Shown here: positions 56,515 through 63,261 of the stretch, one piece after another
How positions within the stretch are numbered: the stretch's first letter is position 1
Layout: the number at the start of each line of letters is the position of its first letter
Assembly (NCBI RefSeq): GCF_001577365.1
Contig: NZ_CP014513.1
Coordinates: forward strand, 1,054,001 to 1,118,000
DNA length: 64,000 nucleotides
Source of the DNA: Frondihabitans sp. PAMC 28766
GTDB lineage: Bacteria > Actinomycetota > Actinomycetes > Actinomycetales > Microbacteriaceae
Direction: 5' to 3'
The notes under the pieces: model-generated
Seen by the model: the letters and a program-made list of their open reading frames with translations, nothing else
What the model was told of the DNA's origin: nothing
Database searches by the model: none
Program-made: the position numbers and the translations under genes

Positions 56515-56808
56515 ATGAAGGCAGTGCTGGGCGACGGAACCGTGGTGGCCGAGGCCCCCGAGAGCGACCTCATCAAGATCGAAGGCAACTGGTACTTCCC
56601 TCCGGCGAGCGTCAACGACGCCCTGCTCGAGAAGACCGACACGCCCTACACGTGCCCGTGGAAGGGCGAGTGCCAGTACTTCTCGGTGAACGGCCTGCAG
56701 GATCGCGCGTGGAGCTACCCCACGCCGTACCCGACCGCGTTCGAGCGCGTGGGCAAGGACTTCTCGAACTACGTCGCGTTCTGGAAAGAGGTCTCCGTCA
56801 CGGAGTAA
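56515..56808 (+). CDS. DUF427 protein
   Basis: 97 aa, full length for the family. KAVLGDGTVVAEAPESDLIKIEGNWYFPP and TPYTCPWKGECQYFSV are the DUF427 signature, and YPTAFERVGKDFSNYVAFWK the end. AGGAGG 6 nt before ATG 56515 is a strong ribosome site. The biochemical role is unknown; the proteins are small beta barrels. Confidence 0.92.
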   Translation: MKAVLGDGTVVAEAPESDLIKIEGNWYFPPASVNDALLEKTDTPYTCPWKGECQYFSVNGLQDRAWSYPTPYPTAFERVGKDFSNYVAFWKEVSVTE

Positions 56809-56818
56809 CCCCCCTTCC

Positions 56819-56888
56819 GTTCTACCTATAGGTGCGGCCCCGCCGCGCAGAAATTTCTGCACGGCGGGGCCGCACCTATAGGTAGAAC
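56819..56888. repeat. CCTATAGG repeat element, copy 3 (perfect arms)
   Basis: 70 bp: 27-bp perfect arms starting GTTCTACCTATAGGTGCGGC, core CGCAGAAATTTCTGCA. It ends on the first base of the CGNR stop codon and starts 10 nt after the DUF427 stop. It is the most regular copy. Confidence 0.88.
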
Positions 56889-57520
56889 TACGCGTCAGGG
56901 GCGGCAGCTCGAGCACGGTGCGCACGCACCTTCGCCCGGTTGCCGCATTTCTGCATCGAGCACCAGCGCCGCGTGCCGGCACGCGACTCGTCGAAGAAGA
57001 CCAGAGAGCAGTCGTCGGCCGCGCAGTGCCGCAGCCGAGCGCCGGGTTCGCCGACGAACCCGACCGCCGCGAACAGAGCGACCCCGTCGCGCGCCACCGA
57101 CGACAGGGCCTGGCCGACGCGCAAGCGCCCCGCACCGGCCTGCCGGCGGCCCCCCGCGAGCGACGGCGGCACATCCGGCAGGGCCGCATAGAGGTTGACC
57201 ATGTCGATGTCGCCGGCCTCGGGCAGGTGCCCGTCGGCTGCCCGCAGAGCGAGGTGGGCGATCGCGTCTCGCAGCGTCTTGGCGTCCTGCAGCTCGCGAT
57301 CGGTCGCGGCCGCTGCCAGGCCCGTGAAGCGCGAAGCCAGCCAGTCGTCGAGGTCGGCGGGGGTCGCGAGCCCGTCCCAGCCCGACGCCGGGAGACCGGA
57401 GGCCGACCCGAACGTGCCCTCGGCGAAGCCCCCGAGGTAGGCGAAGTCGAGGCTGACCGCACCCGCGTCGAAGAACCAGCGGAGCCCCGCATCGGACACG
57501 AACCACTGACCCGTCGGCAT
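56888..57520 (-). CDS. CGNR zinc-finger regulator-like protein
   Basis: 210 aa. The N-terminal ABATE-like domain (FFDAGAVSLDFAYLGG, LDDWLASRFTG) is followed by a C-terminal CGNR finger: RHCAADDCSLVFFDESRAGTRRWCSMQKCGNRAKVRAHR, with C-x4-C-x15-C-x3-C. It probably binds DNA or stress ligands. The ATG 57520 has TAGGGT six bases upstream. The gene stands alone between two copies of the CCTATAGG repeat. Confidence 0.92.
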   Translation of the reverse strand: MPTGQWFVSDAGLRWFFDAGAVSLDFAYLGGFAEGTFGSASGLPASGWDGLATPADLDDWLASRFTGLAAAATDRELQDAKTLRDAIAHLALRAADGHLPEAGDIDMVNLYAALPDVPPSLAGGRRQAGAGRLRVGQALSSVARDGVALFAAVGFVGEPGARLRHCAADDCSLVFFDESRAGTRRWCSMQKCGNRAKVRAHRARAAAPDA

Positions 57521-57526
57521 GTAACC

Positions 57527-57532
57527 ACCCTA
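57527..57532 (-). promoter_or_regulatory. -10 box TAGGGT, leaderless CGNR gene
   Basis: Minus strand TAGGGT, GGTTAC, ATG 57520. The promoter lies only 11 bp from repeat copy 4. Confidence 0.55.
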
Positions 57533-57542
57533 GCCGGTCGCT

Positions 57543-57625
57543 CCCCTCCGTTTACCTATAGGTGCGGCCCTCGCGACAGGAAATTTCTGTGCGGCAAACG
57601 CTCGCCTATAGGTAAAACGGAGGGG
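57543..57625. repeat. CCTATAGG repeat element, copy 4
   Basis: 83 bp: CCCCTCCGTTTACCTATAGG ... AGGAAATTTCTGTGCGG ... CCTATAGGTAAAACGGAGGG. It sits 9 nt from the SprT-like stop. The left and right ends are near-exact complements. Confidence 0.86.
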
Positions 57626-57633
57626 GACGGGGG

Positions 57634-58089
57634 TCAGACGGGGCGGCGCACCCAGGTGATGAGGTTCGCGTCGTCGTACCGCTTCGAGCAGCGGCCGCAC
57701 GACAGCGGCCGCGCGGGAGTGCGGTAGCGGTAGTGCTCGTGCCCCGCCGGGCAGCGCCCCACCCACGGCGCCAGCTCGGACGCGATCGCGCCGTCGTGCA
57801 GCCGATCGCCGACGTAGCCGAGCTCTTCGGCGACCGAACGCCAGCGCGGCCCGTGCCCCGCCTTCGACCCGGCGATCGCATGCGCCACCTCGTGCAGCAG
57901 CACCTGGTGGATCTCGTCGTCGTCGTACCGCTCGGCCAGGTGCCGTGACACCGAGATGAGCTTCTTGCCGTAGTCGCAGAGGCCCGCGCGCGTCTTGGCG
58001 TTGTCGAAGGCGAACGACCAGACCGCAGGATCCAGATGCATGGCGATCAACGCATCCGCCCACCGCCGCACGCGGGTGAGATCGGCCAA
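57634..58089 (-). CDS. SprT-like zinc metalloprotease domain protein
   Basis: 151 aa. HEVAHAIAGSKAGHGPRWRSVA gives the HExxH zinc motif and the downstream His, and a Cys pair in CPAGHEHYRYRTPARPLSCGRC forms the SprT zinc ribbon. The family includes SPRTN-like proteases that cleave DNA-protein crosslinks, but bacterial functions are not settled. It lies 3 nt after the stop of the gene upstream, so the two are co-transcribed. Confidence 0.92.
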   Translation of the reverse strand: MADLTRVRRWADALIAMHLDPAVWSFAFDNAKTRAGLCDYGKKLISVSRHLAERYDDDEIHQVLLHEVAHAIAGSKAGHGPRWRSVAEELGYVGDRLHDGAIASELAPWVGRCPAGHEHYRYRTPARPLSCGRCSKRYDDANLITWVRRPV

Positions 58090-58092
58090 CGG

Positions 58093-59262
58093 CTACGACT
58101 GGTCGGTCGGCGGCGTCTTCTGGCGAGACGTGTCGAAGGCGCCCCAGATGCTCCGGGCGGCTTTGCGCGCACGAGTGACCTCGGCGTCGAAGCCGTTGCC
58201 CGCGGGCTCGTCGTCTTCGTTGCGGTCTTCGTCGTCGATGTCACGGCGCGACCGGCCCGGAGCCGTCGCGTGCGGGACAGCGATGGCCTGCGTCTCGACG
58301 CCGATCGAGACCGCGTCGGAGACGGGCTCGTCAGTCGGGGCGTCAGGGTCGAGGCGGGCTGCGGCGTCGGGGTTGAGGCGCTGCGGGGCGGCCGGCGCCT
58401 CGGTGGGGGTGCTCAGAAAAGCGGGGGAGCCCGTCGATCGGAATCGCGGCGCCGGGTCGGTGTCTTCGACATCGCTCTCGTCGCCGTCCGAATCGGTCGG
58501 GGCGCCCGGGGTCGACTCGCGGCCCAGGTAGCCGGGGGCGTCGACGACGATCGGGGCGACCATCGGCTCGACGGGCTCGCTGGGGGCGACGTCGGCCGGG
58601 GCGGCCTCGGCCAGCACCGGAGTCTCTTCGGCGGGCTCGGGCTCGTTCAGCGACTCGGGCTGCAGGATCGCCCGCATCACGCCTTCGATGGCAACGCGCA
58701 GGCCGTTCGTGCGCTCGGCCGGCGCGCCCGCCTTCTCGTAGGCGGCGAGGGCTGCGGTCAGCGAGGCGCGCGACTCCTCGTAACGGCCGAGGTCGTAGAG
58801 CGTGTAGCCCTCCAGCTCGGCGGCCGCGGCTTCGAGTTCGCTCCACTCTTCGGTGGCGGCGCTGATGCGGCTGGTGTGCAGGTCGTTGAGCGCCCGCTCG
58901 AGGCGGCCCTGCTCTTTGAAGACGTAGGCGCGGCGAATGCGCGCTGCGGTCGAATCGGCGCGGTCGCCGGTGAAGTGCGCGAGGCGGAAGGCCTCCTCGC
59001 TGATGGCGAGCGCCTCGTCGAGGCGGCCGAGCATGCGCAGCAGGTCGGCGCGCTCTCCGAGGGCGGCGGTGCTGCGGCTGGCGCCGAGCTCTGCCAGGCG
59101 CCCCTCGAGTGCCGCGGCGTCGATTGCGGGGCGGAGGCTCACAGGGCTGAAGTGCGCAGCCGACGGGCCGGTCGGCACGATGGGTGCAGCCAGGCTGGCG
59201 GGCACGGGGTGGCTGGTCGGGCCACCGTGCGCGTCGTTGTCGGAGTGGTCGTGCTCGGTCAT
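58093..59262 (-). CDS. TPR-like acidic protein
   Basis: 389 aa. Residues about 50-190 contain helical repeats of TPR type (GERADLLRMLGRLDEALAISEEAFRLAH, YVFKEQGRLERALNDLH, YTLYDLGRYEESRASLTAAL). The rest is an acidic Pro/Ala/Glu/Asp-rich region. It probably scaffolds protein contacts. There is no membrane segment. It is co-directional with the SprT-like gene (3 nt apart) and precedes the flagellar genes by a terminator-like repeat. Confidence 0.72.
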   Translation of the reverse strand: MTEHDHSDNDAHGGPTSHPVPASLAAPIVPTGPSAAHFSPVSLRPAIDAAALEGRLAELGASRSTAALGERADLLRMLGRLDEALAISEEAFRLAHFTGDRADSTAARIRRAYVFKEQGRLERALNDLHTSRISAATEEWSELEAAAAELEGYTLYDLGRYEESRASLTAALAAYEKAGAPAERTNGLRVAIEGVMRAILQPESLNEPEPAEETPVLAEAAPADVAPSEPVEPMVAPIVVDAPGYLGRESTPGAPTDSDGDESDVEDTDPAPRFRSTGSPAFLSTPTEAPAAPQRLNPDAAARLDPDAPTDEPVSDAVSIGVETQAIAVPHATAPGRSRRDIDDEDRNEDDEPAGNGFDAEVTRARKAARSIWGAFDTSRQKTPPTDQS

Positions 59263-59331
59263 CGAGTACGAGGGTAGTCGCGTCGCGCCCGGATCGCCTG
59301 TGCGGCGCGCTGTCCCCCGGATCCTGCGTCG

Positions 59332-59393
59332 CCCTTACCTTTTCGGCAATACCTGGCTGTCCGGCCGGTCAGGGCGTGCCGAAAAGGTAAGGG
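59332..59393. repeat. 62-bp hairpin family B, copy 2
   Basis: CCCTTACCTTTTCGGC ... GCCGAAAAGGTAAGGG with inner segment AATACCTGGCTGTCCGGCCGG. It is the same length as the copy at 49503, with identical 16-bp ends. It lies 9 nt after the fliW stop, so it likely ends the flagellar operon. Confidence 0.85.
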
Positions 59394-59402
59394 TCGGCGG
59401 GG

Positions 59403-59822
59403 TCAGACCGCGACAGGGACCGCGGCGGGCCGCGAAGCGGCAGCGGCACGGGGCACGAGCGCCGCGCGCAGCGGGAAGTCCTGGTTGTCGAGGATGATCT
59501 GCGCCGAGGCTCCGGTGGAGGCGTTGACCACGATCGGTGCCATGAGGTTGACCGTCGTGCCGGCGGGGGCCGGGTTCGCGACGACCAGCAGCATGGCATC
59601 CTGCGGGTCGGTCACGCCGAGGGCGTCGCTCTGCTCGAACGAGATCACGGGGGAGTAGTCGGGGAGGTGCACCGAGGCGTCGACCACGAAGAGCCGCGTC
59701 GAGGGCTGGGCCGCCGCCTGCAGCGAGTAGAGACCGGCGGCACCGGCGATCTCGGCGAGGGTGAAGTCGACGACGGGGTCGAGCCCGGGAGGGGGCGTCA
59801 CGAAGGTCAGGCTTGCGCTCAT
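59403..59822 (-). CDS. fliW: flagellar assembly factor FliW
   Basis: 139 aa. LTFVTPPPGLDPVVDFTLAEIAGAAGLYSL and DAMLLVVANPAPAGTTVNLMAPIVVNASTGASAQIILDNQDFPLRAAL match FliW. FliW binds flagellin and, in many species, the translational repressor CsrA. The ATG overlaps the flgL stop (ATGA). No csrA gene follows in this window, so the partner may be elsewhere or absent. Confidence 0.92.
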   Translation of the reverse strand: MSASLTFVTPPPGLDPVVDFTLAEIAGAAGLYSLQAAAQPSTRLFVVDASVHLPDYSPVISFEQSDALGVTDPQDAMLLVVANPAPAGTTVNLMAPIVVNASTGASAQIILDNQDFPLRAALVPRAAAASRPAAVPVAV

Positions 59823-60748
59823 CGGAGGAAGTCCATCAGGGTCGGTTGGATCACCTTGGCGGTGACCGCGAGGGCGGATTGGTAGGTCACTTCTTGGGTC
59901 TTCAGGTCGAGGATGACCTTGGACATGTCGAGATCCTCGATGCCCGATCGCTGGTTCTCGAGCGAGACGGACGACGACGCGAGGGTGTCCTGAGCGCGTT
60001 CGAGCTGCGCCTGGCGGGTGCCGACGTCGCCCCAGGCGCCGCGGACGGAGGTGAGGCGCGAGTCGATGTCGTTCAGGTGCGACGAGATGTTGACGCCGGA
60101 TCGGAGGTCGGAGACGATCGAGTCGACCATCGAGAAGACGGAGTCGCTGCCGGTGCCGAACACCTGCGAGCCGTCGGTGTCGACCTTCACGGTGGTGCCG
60201 TCCGCGATGCGGCGCTGGACAGTGGATCCTGCCGTCCCGTTGAACGTCGGCTCGGTGGTCGTCGCGACGCCCGTCGTCGCATCGGTCGTGGTCGTGCCCG
60301 CGTCGAACGCCTGCGAGGTGTCGGACGAGCCGGCGAAGACCGAGCGGCCGGCGTACTTCGTGTTGGCGGCGGCGAGCAGGTCGCTCTTGAGGCCCGTGAG
60401 CTCGGTCGCGATCGCCTCGCGCGAGGTCGCCGACATCGTGCCGTCGTTGGCGCCCTGCACGGTGAGGTCGCGGATCCGGTTCAGGATGTTGGTGGTGTCG
60501 CTGAGCGCGGAGTCGGTCGTCGACAGCCAGCCCACCCCGTCGGTCGCGTTGCGCGAGTACTGCGCTGTCGCGGCCTGCTGCGAGCGGACGAGCATCGACT
60601 GCCCGGTCGCTGTCGGGTCGTCGGACGGCACCGTGATCGCCTTGAGCGACGACGTCTGCTCGGTGAGCTGCGCGAGCCGCGCGGCGTTCGTCTGCAGCGA
60701 CCGCTGGGCCGCGAGGGCGGCGGTCTGGTTCGTGACGCGGCCGAGCAT
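59819..60748 (-). CDS. flgL: flagellar hook-associated protein 3
   Basis: 309 aa. The start RVTNQTAALAAQRSLQTN and the helical end NQRSGIEDLDMSKVILDLKTQEVTYQSALAV are the flagellin-like D0/D1 segments. The middle is Ser/Thr/Asp-rich (FAGSSDTSQAFDAGTTTT). It joins the hook to the filament together with FlgK. ATG 60748 overlaps the flgK stop by one base (TGATG). Confidence 0.95.
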   Translation of the reverse strand: MLGRVTNQTAALAAQRSLQTNAARLAQLTEQTSSLKAITVPSDDPTATGQSMLVRSQQAATAQYSRNATDGVGWLSTTDSALSDTTNILNRIRDLTVQGANDGTMSATSREAIATELTGLKSDLLAAANTKYAGRSVFAGSSDTSQAFDAGTTTTDATTGVATTTEPTFNGTAGSTVQRRIADGTTVKVDTDGSQVFGTGSDSVFSMVDSIVSDLRSGVNISSHLNDIDSRLTSVRGAWGDVGTRQAQLERAQDTLASSSVSLENQRSGIEDLDMSKVILDLKTQEVTYQSALAVTAKVIQPTLMDFLR

Positions 60749-62172
60749 CAGCTGATCCCCACGAGGCCGACGTGGTTGATGAGGGTGTCGAGCATCGAGT
60801 CGACAGCCGTCATCACGCGGGCGGCGCCCTGGTAGGCGTGCTGGAAGGTGAGCAGGTTGACGTTCTCTTCGTCGAGGTCGACGCTCTCGGTCGACGCCTG
60901 GTTGGTCTTGGCGGCGGTGGCGGCGGTCGTGGCGCGGTCGGAGGCGTTGAACTCGGTCTTCGCCTGGGCGCCGATCTTCGTGACGATGTCGGCCCAGGTG
61001 CGGTCGGGTGCCGCTGCCCCTGTGCCCAGGGTCGAGATCTGGTCGGCGATGGAGCCGTCCGACGCGCCCGCGCCGACGGCGCCCGACTGGATGTCGGAGG
61101 CGGTCTGCGGCACGACACCGAGGCCGAGGGCGGCGGGGCCGGTCGTCGACATGGCGTAGAAGTTCGCGCCCGTGGTGCCCGACGGTGTGGCGCCGGTCGA
61201 GTAGACGCTGTTGATCGAGGAGGCGAGCTTGGTCGCGATCGCGTTGTACGACGAGGCGGCCTCGGCGAGCGTGCCGCCCGTGCCAGTGCCGTCGGCGGGC
61301 GCGAGCAGCGAGATCGTGCCGGCGAGCTGGCCGCCGTCGAGCCCGACCGAGGCGCCGGGGCGGTGGGTCCACTCCAGCTGCACGGGCGAGGCCGCCGCAC
61401 CCTCCATCGTGGCCGAGCCCGTCACCTGCACGCTGCGCGCATCGGTGCCGCTGACGAGGGCGTTGCCGCCGATCAGCACGTCGACGGTGCCGTCGGCGTT
61501 CTGGTGGGTGGTGCCGCCGGCGAGGGTCGCGACCTTCTCGGTCAGGACGTTGCGCTGGTCGACGAGCTCGTTGACGTTGCCGCCGGTCGCGGTGCCCTGC
61601 TGGATCTGCCCGTTGAGCGCGGCGATCTGCTTGGCGTCGTTGTTGAGGTCGGTCGCCATCGAGTCGACGCTCGAGCGAGCCGACGACCACTGCGCGCTGA
61701 CCGCCTGGTAGCCGGTCTTGATCGTGTCGGCGACCGACTGTGCCTGACCGAGCAGGGTGCTCGCAGGTGCTGCGGTGCCGGGGTTGTTCGAGACGTCGCC
61801 CCACGCCGACCAGAGGCCCTGCAGCTGGGTCGAGAGACCATTGGCGCCGGGCTCGTTGAGCGAGGTCTCGAGTGTCGAGAGGGCATCCGACCGCACGCTC
61901 GAATAGCCGGACGCCGAGGCGGTCGCCCGCACGTTCTGATCGAGCGAGGCGTCGCCGAGGCGGGCGTAGCCGTCGACGCTCACGCCCTGACCGACGCCGG
62001 TGCCGGTCGAGAACAGGCCGGGCTGCACCGCCTCGATCGACGAGGTCGTGACACGCTGCCGGGTGTAGCCGTCGGTCGAGGCGTTCGAGATGTTCTGGCC
62101 CACCACGTCGAGCCCGGCTCGCGCAGCGGTCAGCCCGCGGTAGGCCGTGTTGAGGCCCGAGAAGGTGCTCAC
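60748..62172 (-). CDS. flgK: flagellar hook-associated protein 1
   Basis: 474 aa. FSGLNTAYRGLTAARAGLDVVGQNISNASTDGYTRQRV is the rod/hook-family N-terminus, and NLLTFQHAYQGAARVMTAVDSMLDTLINHVG the matching C-terminal helix. The central region is Gly/Ala-rich and shorter than in enterobacteria (about 550 aa). It joins flgL directly and follows flgN by 2 nt. Confidence 0.96.
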   Translation of the reverse strand: MSTFSGLNTAYRGLTAARAGLDVVGQNISNASTDGYTRQRVTTSSIEAVQPGLFSTGTGVGQGVSVDGYARLGDASLDQNVRATASASGYSSVRSDALSTLETSLNEPGANGLSTQLQGLWSAWGDVSNNPGTAAPASTLLGQAQSVADTIKTGYQAVSAQWSSARSSVDSMATDLNNDAKQIAALNGQIQQGTATGGNVNELVDQRNVLTEKVATLAGGTTHQNADGTVDVLIGGNALVSGTDARSVQVTGSATMEGAAASPVQLEWTHRPGASVGLDGGQLAGTISLLAPADGTGTGGTLAEAASSYNAIATKLASSINSVYSTGATPSGTTGANFYAMSTTGPAALGLGVVPQTASDIQSGAVGAGASDGSIADQISTLGTGAAAPDRTWADIVTKIGAQAKTEFNASDRATTAATAAKTNQASTESVDLDEENVNLLTFQHAYQGAARVMTAVDSMLDTLINHVGLVGIS

Positions 62173-62174
62173 CG

Positions 62175-62657
62175 TCAGAGCCGCCCGTCGAAGAAGTGGC
62201 TGCCGGTAGCCCCCGCGCTCCGGCCGGTGCCCGACGCGTCATAGATCGCAGGATCCGACGTGGCTGTCGCGAGGGTCTCCTGGGTCGAGCGCGCCGCGGC
62301 CCGCAAGAACTGCTCGTTCTCGTCGCGCAGGTGCTTGATCTGCACGGTGAGCTCGGTCATCGCCCTGAGGTGCGACGTGAAGATGTCGGCCCAGGGGCCG
62401 TCGGGGGCGTGTGCGACGAGTTCGCGCAGGGGCGTCTCGGGCTCGGTGCCCCACTCCTCGGCGACCACGGCGACCTCGACGGTCCGCTCGAGCCCGGCGG
62501 TGCGGAGGCGATCGAGCACCTGCTCGACCTCACGCGTCGCGTGCTCGATCCACCGGGACTTCCCGGCGGTGAGGAGCAGCTGCTCCTCCTCCAGCTTGAA
62601 CGTGAGGAGCTCCAAGAGCTCTCTCTCACGCCAGAGCACGGCGGACAGTTCGTTCAC
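62175..62657 (-). CDS. flgN: flagellar export chaperone FlgN-like
   Basis: 160 aa. NELSAVLWRERELLELLTFKLEEEQLLLTAGKSRWIEHATREVEQVL is the long N-terminal helix of FlgN chaperones, which hold FlgK and FlgL before export; AHAPDGPWADIFTSHLRAMTELT and NEQFLRAAARSTQETLAT follow. GTG 62657 was chosen because GGAGGG (62672-62667) lies 9 nt upstream. GTG 62663 is too close, and longer forms run through the promoter. It leads the flgN-flgK-flgL-fliW operon. Confidence 0.9.
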   Translation of the reverse strand: MNELSAVLWRERELLELLTFKLEEEQLLLTAGKSRWIEHATREVEQVLDRLRTAGLERTVEVAVVAEEWGTEPETPLRELVAHAPDGPWADIFTSHLRAMTELTVQIKHLRDENEQFLRAAARSTQETLATATSDPAIYDASGTGRSAGATGSHFFDGRL

Positions 62658-62739
62658 GCCCACGATCCCTCCAAGATTCGGCTGCGGCGGCGCCGCTGAT
62701 GGCTGCCCGTCGCAGAGAGCCGTTCCGCTCTCAGAGGCC

Positions 62740-62767
62740 ACTATCGGTCACCGTACGTCCGCCGTTA
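62740..62767 (-). promoter_or_regulatory. sigma-28-like promoter for flgN operon
   Basis: Minus strand: TAAC (62767-62764), 16 bp, CCGATAGT (62747-62740). This is near the TAAA-N15-GCCGATAA consensus of FliA/SigD promoters. It lies 83 nt before the flgN start, and a FliA-type sigma gene is next door. Confidence 0.55.
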
Positions 62768-62777
62768 GCGTGAAGCC

Positions 62778-62858
62778 ATGCCCAGCTCGCGGGATTCGGG
62801 AGATCCCAAGCTCGTGCGCCTGTTTCCGGACGGACTCTCCGCGTCGGCTCCTAGGTAA
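62778..62858 (+). CDS. 26-aa leaderless small ORF
   Basis: ATG 62778 is preceded at six bases by TAGCGT (62766-62771), the same layout as the leaderless genes here, and a strong terminator follows at 62868. The product begins MPSSRDSGDPKLVRLFPDGL. It is divergent from flgN and its -10 box overlaps the -35 of the flgN promoter. Whether it is translated is unproven. Confidence 0.45.
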   Translation: MPSSRDSGDPKLVRLFPDGLSASAPR

Positions 62859-62867
62859 GACCCACGA

Positions 62868-62914
62868 CTTCGGCCAAGGTCCCAGCGCCGCGGCGCTGGG
62901 ACCTCGGCCGAAAG
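62868..62914. terminator. 47-bp strong hairpin
   Basis: CTTCGGCC and AGGTCCCAGCGCCG pair with CGGCGCTGGGACCT and GGCCGAAAG. It lies 10 nt after the small ORF stop. It has no U-tract but is very stable. Confidence 0.65.
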
Positions 62915-63261
62915 CAGGGGTGTCGCGGGCGGGGCGAAGCGAACGAGAGAGTTCGGCGACAGGTGTCTGTCAGGCCGGACGGGAGCCCACGGGGACAAGG
63001 CCCTCTTCGGGGGTGATTAAGCCCCGAAAACGCCCCGTGTCCTCCGAAATGCCGACACCCGAAACCCCCGTAGTGGGGTCTTTTCGGCCTGGTTTTAACT
63101 CACAGCACATCGATAGCGTTATCGGTGCCGGGAGATCACACCGGCGAGTCGGAGGCCCGCTAGGGCGCCTCCGACACAGAGAACGATCACTTCTCGCACT
63201 CGATTCGGCGCGCCTCTCGAAGGGGTGTTCGCCATGCCATCTTCCAGACCCAGGGGTTTCC
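62915..63261. other. gene-free region before fliA with several dyads
   Basis: It holds GACAGGTGTCTGTC (62958-62971), a nested fold with ACGGGG/CCCCGT outer and GGGG/CCCC inner stems (about 62988-63050), the hairpin at 63059-63087, CGATA-N4-TATCG (63111-63124), and GTCGGAGGC/GCCTCCGAC (about 63146-63173). No protein gene. This is a long leader or control region for the sigma gene. Confidence 0.5.
63059..63087 (+). terminator. hairpin with TCTTTT tail
   Basis: CCCC-CGTAGT-GGGG followed by TCTTTT, extended by CCGAAA/TTTTCGG. It looks like an intrinsic terminator on the plus strand, upstream of fliA and its AT-rich promoter area (GGTTTTAACTCACAG). Confidence 0.6.

Noticed and set aside
62915..63100. 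c-di-GMP riboswitch upstream of fliA
   Set aside because: The conserved GEMM core sequences are not present; only generic hairpins are visible.
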